Source: Sinomonas sp. R1AF57 (GTDB lineage: Bacteria > Actinomycetota > Actinomycetes > Actinomycetales > Micrococcaceae). From it: a DNA stretch of 64,000 bases. The notes beneath the pieces are model-generated. The model saw only the letters and a list, made by a program, of their open reading frames with translations, ran no database searches and was not told where the DNA came from. The stretch is from assembly GCF_002224485.1 (NCBI RefSeq), contig NZ_CP022463.1, forward strand, positions 1,986,239 to 2,050,238, given 5' to 3'. How positions within the stretch are numbered: position 1 is the first letter of the stretch; each line of letters starts with the position of its first letter. The translations under genes and the position numbers were made by a program. This document shows, piece by piece, positions 8,484-17,171 of this stretch.

Positions 8484-9593
8484 CTAGGCGAGCTGCGTGA
8501 GCCAGCCGTGCAGGTCATCGACCATGCCGGTCTGGATGCCCAGCAGCTGCTCGCGGATCGACATCGCGACCGAGTCCTCCGGAAGCTCCGGCGTCACGAG
8601 CGATCCCTCGGCGGTCTTGAGCTCGCCGATAGGGTTGATGACCGCCGCCGTGCCGCACGCGAACACCTCCGCGAGCGTGCCGTCGGCCACGGCCTGGCGC
8701 CAGTCGGCGATCGTGATCTTGCGCTCCTGGACCGTCAGCCCGCGGTCCGTGGCCAGCTGGAGGATCGAGTCACGCGTGACGCCGTGGAGGATGTTCCCGT
8801 TGAGTGCCGGCGTGACCAGCGTGCCGTCGGTGAACAGGAAGAAGATGTTCATGCCCCCGAGCTCCTCGACCGCGTAGTCGTCGGTCGGGTCGAGGAAGAG
8901 GACCTGCTTGCAGCCGTGCTCTTCGGCCTCGAGCTGGGCCGCGAGCGATGCCGCGTAGTTGCCGCCGCACTTCGCCTCGCCGGTGCCGCCGTGGCCGGCA
9001 CGGGCGTACTTCTCGGACAGCCAGATCGAGACCGGCTTGATGTCGCCGAAGTAGTTGCCCGCAGGCGAGGCGATGACACGGTAGGACACCTCGTGGGCGG
9101 GACGGACGCCCAGGAAGGCCTCCGTGGCGATCATGAAGGGACGGAGATAGAGCGACTCGCCCTCGTTGGTCGGGACCCAGGCCTTGTCCACCGCGACGAG
9201 ACGGCGGAGGGACTCGATGAACACCTCGGGCGGGAGCTCGGGCAGGGCGAGGCGGCGAGCCGACCGGTTGAAGCGCGCCGCGTTGGCCTCGGGGCGGAAC
9301 GTCCAGACGGTGCCGTCGGCGTGACGGTACGCCTTGAGCCCCTCGAAGATCTCCTGGCCGTAGTGGAGGACCGCGGCGGCCGGGTCCATGGCGATCGGCC
9401 CGTAGGGCTCGATGCGGGCGTCGTGCCAGCCGCCCTTGCCCTCGGAGTCGACGGTGTAGTCGACGATAGCGGTGTGGTCCGTGAAGTGGTTGCCGAAGCC
9501 CGGGTTGGCCAGGACCGCCGCGCGCTCCTGCTCACTCTTCGGGTTCTCGGAGAGCCGCAGCTCGAATTCAACGCCCAGGGCGTTCTGCGTCAT
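8484..9593 (-). CDS. ilvE: Branched-chain-amino-acid aminotransferase
   Basis: PLP-dependent fold-type IV transaminase (369 aa) that performs the last step of valine, leucine and isoleucine synthesis with glutamate as donor. The PLP lysine is in GTGEAKCGGNYAAS, and the EIFEGLKAYRHADG and YLRPFMIATE segments are typical of the family. It sits upstream of a palindromic terminator and downstream of leuB on the same strand. A 179-nt gap with its own hairpin separates the two, so separate transcription is likely. Confidence 0.95.
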   Translation of the reverse strand: MTQNALGVEFELRLSENPKSEQERAAVLANPGFGNHFTDHTAIVDYTVDSEGKGGWHDARIEPYGPIAMDPAAAVLHYGQEIFEGLKAYRHADGTVWTFRPEANAARFNRSARRLALPELPPEVFIESLRRLVAVDKAWVPTNEGESLYLRPFMIATEAFLGVRPAHEVSYRVIASPAGNYFGDIKPVSIWLSEKYARAGHGGTGEAKCGGNYAASLAAQLEAEEHGCKQVLFLDPTDDYAVEELGGMNIFFLFTDGTLVTPALNGNILHGVTRDSILQLATDRGLTVQERKITIADWRQAVADGTLAEVFACGTAAVINPIGELKTAEGSLVTPELPEDSVAMSIREQLLGIQTGMVDDLHGWLTQLA

Positions 9594-9722
9594 GGTTCCT
9601 CCACATCATGCCGAGGCCGCGGCAGCTCCGCCGCGGTCCCGGGGCCTGTCAGTGCCTCCAAGCTTACGCCTGCGCCACGTGCGCGGAAGCCAGCGGAAAG
9701 CTGGCCCGCGCGGGTAGAAGGG

Positions 9723-9760
9723 GGCGCATGACGGCGGGTGCGTGCGCGGCGTCGTGCGCC
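9723..9760 (-). terminator. Imperfect palindrome, probable leuB terminator
   Basis: Arms GGCGCATGACGGCG (9723-9736) and CGGCGTCGTGCGCC (9747-9760) pair with two imperfect positions. The element starts 13 nt past the leuB stop and is a degenerate member of the dispersed family. Confidence 0.5.
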
Positions 9761-9772
9761 CCGGTGGGACCG

Positions 9773-10825
9773 CTAGAGGCGGGCCGCGATCGCGTCGCCG
9801 ATCTGCGCCGTCGTGCGCGTCTGCCCCGCAACGCGGGACTCGACGTCGCCCTGCACGGCCGCGTGGATGCGCTCGGCGGCCTCCGGCTGGCCGATGTGGT
9901 CCAGGAGGAGGGCTGCCGAGAGGATCGCTGCGGCCGGGTCGGCCTTCTGCTGCCCCGCGATGTCCGGCGCGGAACCGTGGACGGGCTCGAACATGCTCGG
10001 CGCGGTGCCGTCGAGGTTGATGTTGCCGGAGGCGGCGAGGCCGATCCCGCCCGTGACGGCGCCCGCGAGGTCGGTGAGGATGTCCCCGAACAGGTTGTCC
10101 GTGACGATGACGTCGAAGCGCGACGGATCCGTGACGAGGAAGATCGTGGCGGCGTCGACGTGGAGGTAGTCGTGCTCGACGCCCGGGAACTCGGCGGCGA
10201 CGGCCTCGACCGTGCGCTTCCACAGGTGGCCGGCGTGCACCAGGACGTTGTGCTTGTGGACGAGGGTGACCTTCTTGCGGCGGCCCTCGGCGCGGCGGAA
10301 GGCGTCGCGGACCACGCGCTCGACGCCGTAGGCGGTGTTTACGGAGACCTCCGTGGCGATCTCGTGTGGGGTGCCGACCCGGAGTGCGCCGCCGTTGCCC
10401 GTGTAGGGGCCCTCTGTGCCCTCTCGGACAACGACGAAGTCCACGTCGCCGGGGTTCGCCAGCGGAGTGGGGACGCCCGCGTAGAGCCTGGAGGGGCGGA
10501 GGTTGACGCAGTGGTCGAGGCTGAAGCGAAGCTTGAGGAGGATCTCCCGCTCGAGGATGCCCGAGGGGATGCGCGTGTCCCCCGGCGCCGCGCCGACGGC
10601 GCCGAACAGGATCGCGTCTCGGCCGCGGATGTCGCTGAGCGTCTCATCGGTGAGCGCCTCGCCGGTCTCGAGCCAGTGCTGGGCGCCCAGGCTGTAGCTG
10701 GTCTCCTTGACGTCGAGACCCGTGCCCTCGAGCGCCTTGTGGAGGACCTTTAGCGCTTCGGCGGTCACTTCGGGGCCGATGCCGTCACCGGGGATCACTG
10801 CGAGGTCGAGCTGCGTCTGCGTCAT
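9773..10825 (-). CDS. leuB: 3-isopropylmalate dehydrogenase
   Basis: NAD-dependent oxidative decarboxylation of 3-isopropylmalate in leucine synthesis (350 aa). PGDGIGPEV opens the protein. The substrate-binding arginines are in the [15 protein letters not shown] region and the metal-binding aspartates in [18 protein letters not shown]. The NAD-binding loop [13 protein letters not shown] is present. ATG at 10825. A 21-bp tandem array lies 65-148 nt upstream, so it may sit in or near the leuB promoter as well as that of the divergent gene. Confidence 0.96.
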   Translation of the reverse strand: MTQTQLDLAVIPGDGIGPEVTAEALKVLHKALEGTGLDVKETSYSLGAQHWLETGEALTDETLSDIRGRDAILFGAVGAAPGDTRIPSGILEREILLKLRFSLDHCVNLRPSRLYAGVPTPLANPGDVDFVVVREGTEGPYTGNGGALRVGTPHEIATEVSVNTAYGVERVVRDAFRRAEGRRKKVTLVHKHNVLVHAGHLWKRTVEAVAAEFPGVEHDYLHVDAATIFLVTDPSRFDVIVTDNLFGDILTDLAGAVTGGIGLAASGNINLDGTAPSMFEPVHGSAPDIAGQQKADPAAAILSAALLLDHIGQPEAAERIHAAVQGDVESRVAGQTRTTAQIGDAIAARL

Positions 10826-10889
10826 GACGCAAGCGTAACGCTGCCATCCACATGCTGGTCACATCTGTCTCATCATGCGGACTCCTCCC

Positions 10890-10973
10890 GCCGAGGTCAC
10901 CCCGTGTGCTGCCGAGGTCACCCCGCGTAGGGCCGAAGTCACCCCGCGTGGGGCCGAAGTCACCCCTTCCATT
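10890..10973 (+). repeat. Upstream 21-bp tandem array (4 units)
   Basis: Four adjacent units of exactly 21 bp begin at 10890, 10911, 10932 and 10953, with core GCCGAGGTCACCCC or GCCGAAGTCACCCC. The last unit diverges in its final third. The same unit, inverted, forms the array at 12093-12281. The array lies between the divergent leuB and AbiEi-like genes. I see no reading frame of interest, though 21 bp keeps all frames open. Confidence 0.9.
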
Positions 10974-11065
10974 GGTCCTCCACAGGTCCCGGAGATCGCC
11001 CCGACTTGTCCACATACCGCTCCGGCAGCAGCCGTCCCGAAGCCCGATCGCGTCACACTCCGACC

Positions 11066-12031
11066 ATGGACCTCACCCTGAATACGAGCGCCCGCCGACG
11101 TCTCGAAGCGCTCGCGAGCACTGCGACGTCGCCGGCACCCATGATCGCCCGCTCCGGGCTCATCGCTGCAGGCCTGGACGAGCGCGACATCCGAAGCCTC
11201 ACCGAATCCGGGCAGCTTTCCAGGCTTGAACGCGGAATCTACGCTCCGGAGCTGTCAGGCACACCCGACCCGATGATCGTTCGGATCTGTGCCCACAACG
11301 CCGCTTCGACAGGCCAGTCGCATGTCTACACCCACACCTCTGCGGCGCTGCTGTGGGGCCTTTCGGTGTGGCGTGCGCGGCCGCTGGTCCACGTCGCCCA
11401 TGCAGGGCGGCGCGGGAACCGTGGTCCAGCGGACGATGTGGTGCGCCACAACCAGATCATCCCCGAGTCCGACGTGAGGATCCTGAACGGCATGAGACTC
11501 ACATCGCTCGAGCGCACGATCATCGACTGCGCTCGGCTCCTTCCGTTCGAGCTCGGAGTCATCGTCGCCGACTCCGGCCTCGCCCACGGCGCAGACCAGG
11601 ATGCGCTGCGGCACCTTGTCGCGGAGGGCCGCGGAACGCGGGGCATCCGACGAGTGCGAGAGGTGCTCGCGGCAGCGGATGGACGGGCGGAGTCGCCGGC
11701 CGAAACGCGTTTCCGGCTGCTGCTGGACGAGTGGAACCTCCCCGAGGCTGAGCTTCAGCTCTGGATCTCCACCACGGGCGGGCGCGAGCGTGTTGACTTC
11801 GGCTGGTCGTCGCGGCGGCTCGTGATCGAAGTCCACGGTTACGCAAAGTACTTCGACTACGGTCCGCCCGACGAGAAGATCGCAGCGCAGCAGGCGCGCG
11901 AGGCGAGGCTGGTGGCCGCGGGGTGGCGGGTCCTGAACATCTATTGGCCAGAACTCGACGATCACGAGACGCTCCGGGCCAGGGTCCGTGCCTTCCTGAC
12001 GACGCCCCACGCACTCATCGGTGTCGCATAG
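11066..12031 (+). CDS. AbiEi-type winged-helix / DUF559-like endonuclease-fold protein
   Basis: A 321-residue protein of unknown function. The N-terminal part (residues 1-70, SLTESGQLSRLERGIYAP) looks like the winged-helix start of AbiEi antitoxin-like proteins. The C-terminal part (about 220-310) resembles a DUF559/Vsr-type PD-(D/E)XK fold: ESPAETRFRLLLDEW, then RVDFGWSSRRLVIEVHGY with candidate catalytic D and E-x-H, then AGWRVLNIYWPEL. This layout is common and uncharacterised in actinobacteria. No AbiEii toxin follows, so it is not an ordinary type IV toxin-antitoxin pair. ATG at 11066 is preferred over an upstream TTG. Inverted 21-bp arrays bracket it. Confidence 0.7.
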   Translation: MDLTLNTSARRRLEALASTATSPAPMIARSGLIAAGLDERDIRSLTESGQLSRLERGIYAPELSGTPDPMIVRICAHNAASTGQSHVYTHTSAALLWGLSVWRARPLVHVAHAGRRGNRGPADDVVRHNQIIPESDVRILNGMRLTSLERTIIDCARLLPFELGVIVADSGLAHGADQDALRHLVAEGRGTRGIRRVREVLAAADGRAESPAETRFRLLLDEWNLPEAELQLWISTTGGRERVDFGWSSRRLVIEVHGYAKYFDYGPPDEKIAAQQAREARLVAAGWRVLNIYWPELDDHETLRARVRAFLTTPHALIGVA

Positions 12032-12052
12032 GGTCGCGGCCCGGGAGCATGT

Positions 12053-12086
12053 CGCGCACGACGGCGCGTGGTCGCCGTCGTGCGCG
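12053..12086 (+). terminator. CGCGCACGACGGCG palindrome after the AbiEi-like gene
   Basis: Perfect 14-bp arms (12053-12066 and 12073-12086) with a 6-nt loop lie 22 nt past the stop. This is the dispersed palindrome again, here directly before the downstream 21-bp array. Confidence 0.6.
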
Positions 12087-12092
12087 GAAGGC

Positions 12093-12281
12093 GTGACCTC
12101 GGCACCACATGCGGTGACCTCGGCGCCACAGGGGGTGACCTCGGCACCACAGGGGGTGACCTCGGCGCCACAGGGCGTGACCTCGGCACCACAGGGGGTG
12201 ACCTCGGCACCACAGCGGGTGACCTCGACACCACACCCGGTGACCTCGGCAGCACAGGGGGTGACCTCAGGGCGGCAAGGC
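12093..12281 (-). repeat. Downstream 21-bp tandem array, inverted (8-9 units)
   Basis: Units start every 21 bp from 12093 with core GTGACCTCGGC(A/G)CCACA; the ninth (12261-12281) is degenerate. The reverse complement, rotated, matches the first unit of the 10890 array at 19 of 21 positions. The array runs into the convergent glycosyltransferase gene, whose TGA stop (12267-12269) lies inside the ninth unit. Confidence 0.9.
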
Positions 12282-12974
12282 GGCGGCGAGGTAGTCGGCG
12301 AAGCCGCCAGACGCCCTGCCATGCAGCCGTCCGGAGGTGAGGACCCGGCACGCATCCGTGGCCCGCCATCGCACGCCGTGGGCCTTCGCCGCCTGCACCA
12401 GCGCCACGTCTTCACCCGAGTCCAGGCCCGGGAAGCCTCCGAGCGCTTCGTAGACGTCGGCGCGGATGCCGAGGTTCGCACCGAAGACATGATGATGCCC
12501 GTCCCCGAGACGGTGGGCGTCGAACCATGCCCGCAGTCGGCTGGCCCCGAGGTCGGCGCCGTCCGGCTCCACAGTGCCGATGAGAAGGCTCACTCCCTGC
12601 TCTGCGAGAGCGAGGTGCTGCAGGAGCCAGTCTGGGGGAACACGGCTGTCGGCATCGGTCGTGGCAACCCACACCTGGTCGGTCGACGCGCGGGCCGCGG
12701 CGAGCGCCCGGCGCACGCCGATGTCCCTTGCGCCACCCGCGTTCCCGGCATCTGCCTCCACAGCGTGGGTGGAAGGCCATCCTGCGACCACCGCTGCCGA
12801 GCCATCCCGGCAGCCATCCAGCACCACCGTCACCGAGGCCCGCACGTGCGGGCAAGCGCCTGCAAGGGCAGCCACGGCGGCGTGGACAGAGGAGAGGCAC
12901 CGGGGCAGCAGCTCTTCCTCGTCCTTGGCCGGGACCACGACCGCGACCTCGGCGATGGGGTGCGCCCTCTTCAC
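12267..12974 (-). CDS. Family 2 glycosyltransferase
   Basis: GT-A fold transferase (235 aa) using a nucleotide-sugar donor. Residues 8-25 (EVAVVVPAKDEEELLPRC) start the fold, TVVLDGCRDGS follows, the metal-binding ATTDADS is near residue 105, and GGFPGLDSGEDVALVQ is the likely acceptor-side motif. There are no membrane segments, so it is probably cytoplasmic. It overlaps the PIG-L/methyltransferase gene by 4 nt (ATGA) and is the last gene of a three-gene operon. Its stop lies inside a degenerate 21-bp repeat unit, so the repeat may have replaced or extended the original 3' end. Confidence 0.88.
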   Translation of the reverse strand: MKRAHPIAEVAVVVPAKDEEELLPRCLSSVHAAVAALAGACPHVRASVTVVLDGCRDGSAAVVAGWPSTHAVEADAGNAGGARDIGVRRALAAARASTDQVWVATTDADSRVPPDWLLQHLALAEQGVSLLIGTVEPDGADLGASRLRAWFDAHRLGDGHHHVFGANLGIRADVYEALGGFPGLDSGEDVALVQAAKAHGVRWRATDACRVLTSGRLHGRASGGFADYLAAALPP

Positions 12975-14341
12975 GCGATGCCCTCGCGCTGCGCCACCGA
13001 CAACGCCGGCGGTTTGGCGAAGACCTCGAGCAGGAAATCCCGCTCGCGGTGCTGCACGAGCGTCTCGAGGCCGTCATCGGCGCGGAGCCGCTCGTGGACG
13101 TCCTCCCCCGTCAGGGGCCACCCGTCGATGGGGCCGAGCCAGTGGCAGGCGACCAGCGCGCCGTCGCCGGTCAGGCTCGTCAGGCAGCGCCGCACGAACT
13201 CGTCGAGCTCGGCGTCTCCGAAGTAGTACCCCACCTCGGAGGCGACAATGAGGTCGAAGCGGCCCTCGGGCCACTCCCCGGGCACCGTGAGCCGCTCCCA
13301 GCGGATGTTCTGCACCTCTCGCAGGCGGGATGCGGCGTGGTCGAGGGCGATCTGGCTGATGTCAGTCGCGACCACCTCCTCCGCCCGCTCGGCCAGCTCA
13401 GCGGTGAGCACTCCGATCGAGCAGCCGACTTCAAGCGCCCGCCAGTACCGGCGATCCGGCAGCGCGGAGAGCGTGACGGCCCGCTTCCGCTGCTCGTACC
13501 AGCTCGTGGTGAAGTGCCATGGGTCAGGGCTGGAGGCGTGGACCGCGTCGAAGGTCGCGCCCGCATCCTCCGGCGGGGAGGCGAAGAACAGCTCGAAGTC
13601 CCGCTCGAAGTGGGCCTGCATGCCCGGGCTCAGGAGCGCTTCGTCGCCCGGATGCGCCGAGAGCGGGGAGACCTGGCTCACGTGGGCGGCCATGGCCCGG
13701 CCCTTTGCTCGGCGGCCTGCGGCACCGAGCTCGATCCTCCGCGCCCTGTGCCACGGGATCCCGGGGCTCTCGGGCTCCGCCCAGTGCCACATCCACACCG
13801 GGTACTCGAGCAGCAGGACCCCGGCCCCGCGCGCGGCCCGGGCCGCGGCCTCGCCGGCGGCGTCGTGGTCGGGGTGCGCGTCCATCCGCCAGGGCGCGGC
13901 AAGCACGACGGCGCCGTCCCCACCCGCCGCACCGGCGTCGCCGAGAGCCGCGGCGAGGGCGGACTCGAGCGCGGCCCGATGACCGGCCAGCTCACCGTCG
14001 GGAAGCCCGAGGCATTCGAGCCGGGCCGCGGGGGCCAGGGCCGCGAGGGCTGCTTCGACCTCCCGCCGGCGCACGACGGCGAGTTCCGCACCCGTGACCG
14101 TGGGCGACTCCGGATGGGATGCCTCGCCATCTGTCGCCACGATGACGTGCACGGCGGCGCCCTGGGCGGACGCCAGCGCGATGAGGCCGCCGGCGCCCAG
14201 CGTCTCATCGTCGGGGTGCGCGGCCACGACGATGAGACGGGAGAGCGGGGCCAGCTCGAGCGGTTCGGCGGCGCGGACCCGCCGCTCGTGCAGCCAGACC
14301 TCCTCAGGGGTACCGGCGTCCCGATGGGTGAAGGTCACCAT
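12971..14341 (-). CDS. PIG-L deacetylase / SAM methyltransferase fusion
   Basis: A 456-residue two-domain enzyme. The N-terminal half is a zinc-dependent LmbE/PIG-L N-acetyl-sugar deacetylase, with ligands in AAHPDDETLGAGG (H42, D45) and the later DAHPDHDAAG histidines. The C-terminal half is a class I SAM methyltransferase, with motif I LEVGCSIGVLTAELA near residue 310, the acidic VVATDISQIALDHA and the FDLIVASEVGYYF segment. The fusion suggests consecutive deacetylation and methylation of one amino-sugar-like substrate. It overlaps the genes on both sides (7 nt with the dehydrogenase, 4 nt with the glycosyltransferase), so the three are surely co-translated. Confidence 0.88.
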   Translation of the reverse strand: MVTFTHRDAGTPEEVWLHERRVRAAEPLELAPLSRLIVVAAHPDDETLGAGGLIALASAQGAAVHVIVATDGEASHPESPTVTGAELAVVRRREVEAALAALAPAARLECLGLPDGELAGHRAALESALAAALGDAGAAGGDGAVVLAAPWRMDAHPDHDAAGEAAARAARGAGVLLLEYPVWMWHWAEPESPGIPWHRARRIELGAAGRRAKGRAMAAHVSQVSPLSAHPGDEALLSPGMQAHFERDFELFFASPPEDAGATFDAVHASSPDPWHFTTSWYEQRKRAVTLSALPDRRYWRALEVGCSIGVLTAELAERAEEVVATDISQIALDHAASRLREVQNIRWERLTVPGEWPEGRFDLIVASEVGYYFGDAELDEFVRRCLTSLTGDGALVACHWLGPIDGWPLTGEDVHERLRADDGLETLVQHRERDFLLEVFAKPPALSVAQREGIA

Positions 14342-15357
14342 GGGGCCTCCCCCGCCGCGAGGAGGGAGCGCCCGAGCGCCGCGGTGTCACGCTCGGCGTG
14401 GTGCTGGCGGAGGTAGAGCCTGAGGTCGGCCACGCGCTGGGCATGGTCGGGGTCGAAGGCCAGCGGCGCCGGGCCGAGCGCGTGGTCGACGATCCCCAGC
14501 ACCGTCTCAGCTGCCGCAGCCACGGTTCCCCGCACGCGCAGCGCGAGCAGCGCGCCCGCGGAGTCTTCGGCCGTGCCGTCGTCCACCGCCGCGGCCGCCG
14601 AGGCGAGCGCGGCCCGGGCGCTGCCGAGCGCGAGATCGGCGCTCCCAAGGTGGGCAAGCCCGATCTGGTCCGGCTCACGCTCGGACGCGGCGTCCCAGAG
14701 CCGGCGGCCCACTCCCACGGCGCCGCCGTACCAGACGGCGGCGACGCCGATGCCGCCCCAGGCGAAGCCGGGGCGGTCGAGGTACCACCCGTCCGCACCC
14801 ACCGGCTCCGCCGGCACGTCGTCGAATCGGACGGGGCCGCTCGGAATCCCCGGAAGCCCCAGGGCGCGCCACGCGGAGGGCAGGATGTCCACTCCGGGCG
14901 AGCCGAGCCGGACGGCGAAGGCCCGCCGGGTGGCCTCTCCCGTGTGGGCCGTGACGACGGCGTGCGTCAGGGCGCCGGCGAGCGAGCACCAGGGCTTGAC
15001 GCCGTGGAGCCTCCAGCCGTCGGGCGTCTCGCGGGCCTCGAGGCGGGCATCCCGGCCCTCCGCGGCGAACACGCCCCACGTGCTTCCGGCTTCAGGATCC
15101 CCGAGGCCGGCCTGGCGCAGGATGGCCAGGGCGTCGAGATGAGGCTCCACGACTCGGGCCACCGAGAGCTGCGCGGCACCGAGCACGCTCAGGAGGTCCC
15201 ACAGTTCGCCCGTCCGGCCCTCGCCGGGCGCCGGGGCCAGCTCGCCGAGGGACCGGGCGAGGGCGAGCGCCCGGTCCGGCCAGTCGTCTGTCGCGTCGTG
15301 CGCGGCGGCCGCCAGCTGATCCGGGCCAGCGTCGAGTTGCTGAGCGTGTGGTCCCAT
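14335..15357 (-). CDS. Acyl-CoA dehydrogenase-like flavoprotein
   Basis: A 340-residue acyl-CoA dehydrogenase homologue, FAD-dependent by family. It shows the N-terminal helical domain, the middle strand domain (TPDGWRLHGVKPWCSLAGALTHAVVTAHT) and a C-terminal helical bundle. It is shorter than the usual 380 residues and I cannot place the catalytic glutamate, so its reaction may not be beta-oxidation. It is first in the operon with the PIG-L/methyltransferase fusion and the glycosyltransferase, which suggests modification of an acyl chain or a dedicated amino-sugar or lipid intermediate. ATG at 15357. Confidence 0.78.
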   Translation of the reverse strand: MGPHAQQLDAGPDQLAAAAHDATDDWPDRALALARSLGELAPAPGEGRTGELWDLLSVLGAAQLSVARVVEPHLDALAILRQAGLGDPEAGSTWGVFAAEGRDARLEARETPDGWRLHGVKPWCSLAGALTHAVVTAHTGEATRRAFAVRLGSPGVDILPSAWRALGLPGIPSGPVRFDDVPAEPVGADGWYLDRPGFAWGGIGVAAVWYGGAVGVGRRLWDAASEREPDQIGLAHLGSADLALGSARAALASAAAAVDDGTAEDSAGALLALRVRGTVAAAAETVLGIVDHALGPAPLAFDPDHAQRVADLRLYLRQHHAERDTAALGRSLLAAGEAPW

Positions 15358-15397
15358 AGGAGGAACGTACCCCAGCGGGCTCGCCGGGAATCAGAGG

Positions 15398-15457
15398 CCC
15401 GTGCCGCCCCAGCCCGTGCCGCCCCAGCCCGTGCCGCCCCAGCCTGTGCCGCCCGTC
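15398..15457. repeat. 15-bp tandem repeat (4 units) between metG and the dehydrogenase gene
   Basis: Three exact copies of CCCGTGCCGCCCCAG (15398-15412, 15413-15427, 15428-15442) and one variant (15443-15457) begin 4 nt beyond the metG stop. Read on the minus strand in another frame they would encode a Gly-Gly-Thr-Gly-Trp repeat, but no start or partner exists for it. Confidence 0.85.
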
Positions 15458-15460
15458 GCC

Positions 15461-17020
15461 TCAGGCGCCTGTCGGCTCGTCGTAGCGCGGGAAGACCGGC
15501 GCCGGGGCGGGCAGCTGCGTGCCGGGCGCGATCGGGGTGCCGAGCGCCGCGAACTGCCGCGCATCGCCCTCGCCCTGCCCGAGCACGTCCAGGAGCTTCC
15601 CGGCGGACTCGGGCATGACCGGCTGGACGAGCAGCGCAACCTGCCGGACGACCTCGAGCGTCACGTAGAGGACCGTCGCCATGCGGGCGGGATCGGTCTT
15701 GCGCAGCACCCACGGCGCCTGCTCCGCGAAGTACGCGTTGGTGTCCCCGAGCACGCCCCAGACCGCCTCGAGCGCCCGGGAGAACTCCTGCCGGTCGAAG
15801 AAGGCGCGCACCGTGGGCAGCAGGGACCCCGCGGCGTCCAGGATCGTGCGGTCCGCCTCGGTGAACTCCCCCGGCTCGGGCACGACGCCGTCGAGGTTCT
15901 TCGCGACCATCGAGAGAGAGCGCTGGGCGAGGTTGCCCAGGTTGTTGGCCAGGTCCGCGTTCATGCGGCCCACGATCGCGTCGTGGCTGTAGCTGCCGTC
16001 CGCGCCGTAGGGGACCTCGCGGAGGAAGAAGTAGCGGACGGAGTCGAGCCCGTACTGCTCGATCATGTCCGCGGGCGCCACGACGTTGCCGAGGGACTTG
16101 GACATCTTCACGCCGTTGTTCTGCAGGAAGCCGTGGATCATGACGCGCCTGGGCACCTCGAGGCCGGCGCTCATGAGGAACGCGGGCCAGTAGATGGCGT
16201 GGAACCGCGAGATGTCCTTGCCGATGATGTGCACGTCGGCGGGCCAGTACCTGGCGAACATCTCCGACTCGGTGTCCGGGTACCCGACGCCGGTGAGGTA
16301 GTTGGTCAGGGCGTCCACCCACACGTACATGACATGCGAGTCCGAGCCCGGAACGGGGACACCCCAGTCGAACGACGTGCGCGAGATGGAGAGGTCCTCC
16401 AGGCCGCGCCGCACGAACGAGACCACCTCGTTGAAGCGGTAGTTCGGGGCGCCGAACTCGGGGTGCGACTCGTAGTACGCGAGGAGCCTGTCCTGGTACG
16501 CGGACAGGCGGAAGAAGTAGCTCTCCTCTGCCGTCCACGTGAGCTCGGTGTCCGTCTCCTTCGAGTACCGGACGCCGTCCCGCTCGACCGTGTCCTCCTC
16601 GGTGTAGAAGGCCTCGTCGCGGACGGAGTACCAGCCCTCGTACTTGTCGAGGTAGATGTCGCCGTTGGCCTCCATCCGCTTCCAGATGTCCTGGGCTGCG
16701 GCGTAGTGGTCGGAGTCGGTGGTCCGGATGAGCCGGTCGTAGCTCGTGCCGAGGATCTCGTGGACCTCGCGGTACACGTCCGCCTGCCGGTCCACGAACT
16801 CCTTCGGGGTGATGCCCTCCTTCTCGGCCGTCTGGGCGATCTTGAGCCCGTGCTCGTCCGTCCCGGTGAGGAAGAAGACGTCGTACCCGTCGAGCCGCTT
16901 GAAGCGCGCCATCGCGTCCGCGGAGATGTACTCGTAGGCGTGCCCGATGTGCGGGGCACCGTTCGGGTAGGTGATGGCGGTGGTGATGTAGAAGGGGGTC
17001 TTCTCAGCTGCGGACGTCAC
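15461..17020 (-). CDS. metG: Methionine--tRNA ligase
   Basis: Class I synthetase charging initiator and elongator tRNA-Met (519 aa, the length usual for the actinobacterial form without a C-terminal dimerisation domain). The HIGH motif is [10 protein letters not shown] (residues 21-30) and the KMSKS motif is [11 protein letters not shown] at about 307. The start is GTG at 17020, with only a weak ribosome site. The stop is followed after 4 nt by a 15-bp tandem array, so the 3' end borders unstable DNA. Confidence 0.96.
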   Translation of the reverse strand: MTSAAEKTPFYITTAITYPNGAPHIGHAYEYISADAMARFKRLDGYDVFFLTGTDEHGLKIAQTAEKEGITPKEFVDRQADVYREVHEILGTSYDRLIRTTDSDHYAAAQDIWKRMEANGDIYLDKYEGWYSVRDEAFYTEEDTVERDGVRYSKETDTELTWTAEESYFFRLSAYQDRLLAYYESHPEFGAPNYRFNEVVSFVRRGLEDLSISRTSFDWGVPVPGSDSHVMYVWVDALTNYLTGVGYPDTESEMFARYWPADVHIIGKDISRFHAIYWPAFLMSAGLEVPRRVMIHGFLQNNGVKMSKSLGNVVAPADMIEQYGLDSVRYFFLREVPYGADGSYSHDAIVGRMNADLANNLGNLAQRSLSMVAKNLDGVVPEPGEFTEADRTILDAAGSLLPTVRAFFDRQEFSRALEAVWGVLGDTNAYFAEQAPWVLRKTDPARMATVLYVTLEVVRQVALLVQPVMPESAGKLLDVLGQGEGDARQFAALGTPIAPGTQLPAPAPVFPRYDEPTGA

Positions 17021-17091
17021 CCTAAGAAATTACCGGATGCGCCGGTCAACGGCGAAAGGGCCCCCGAAGTGAGGCAAACCCGGGCGCCCCA

Positions 17092-17139
17092 CGCACGACG
17101 GCGACCCCCACCGCGCGCGGTGGGGGTCGCCGTCGTGCG
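17092..17139 (-). terminator. Long perfect hairpin, serA terminator
   Basis: A 48-bp near-complete inverted repeat with 23-bp arms runs from CGCACGACGGCGACCCCC to its complement, 33 nt past the serA stop. It is the longest and most perfect member of the dispersed palindrome family. Confidence 0.75.
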
Positions 17140-17171
17140 TGCCCGGCTCAGCGGGCACAGGGTGCGTCCGA

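Noticed and set aside
11066-12031. Complete type IV toxin-antitoxin system
   Set aside because: No nucleotidyltransferase-type AbiEii toxin gene is adjacent, and the protein carries its own nuclease-like C-terminus.
10890-12281. CRISPR array
   Set aside because: Units are contiguous 21-bp repeats with no unique spacers, and no cas genes are present.
12021-13226. Open frame encoding repeated Val-Thr-Ser-Ala-Pro-Gln-Gly through the 21-bp array
   Set aside because: The repeat is a multiple of three, so every frame stays open. It has no ribosome site and runs antisense to the glycosyltransferase gene.
15391-15639. Gly-Gly-Thr-Gly-Trp repeat protein
   Set aside because: Produced by the 15-bp repeat in a frame overlapping metG; no independent start or conserved domain.
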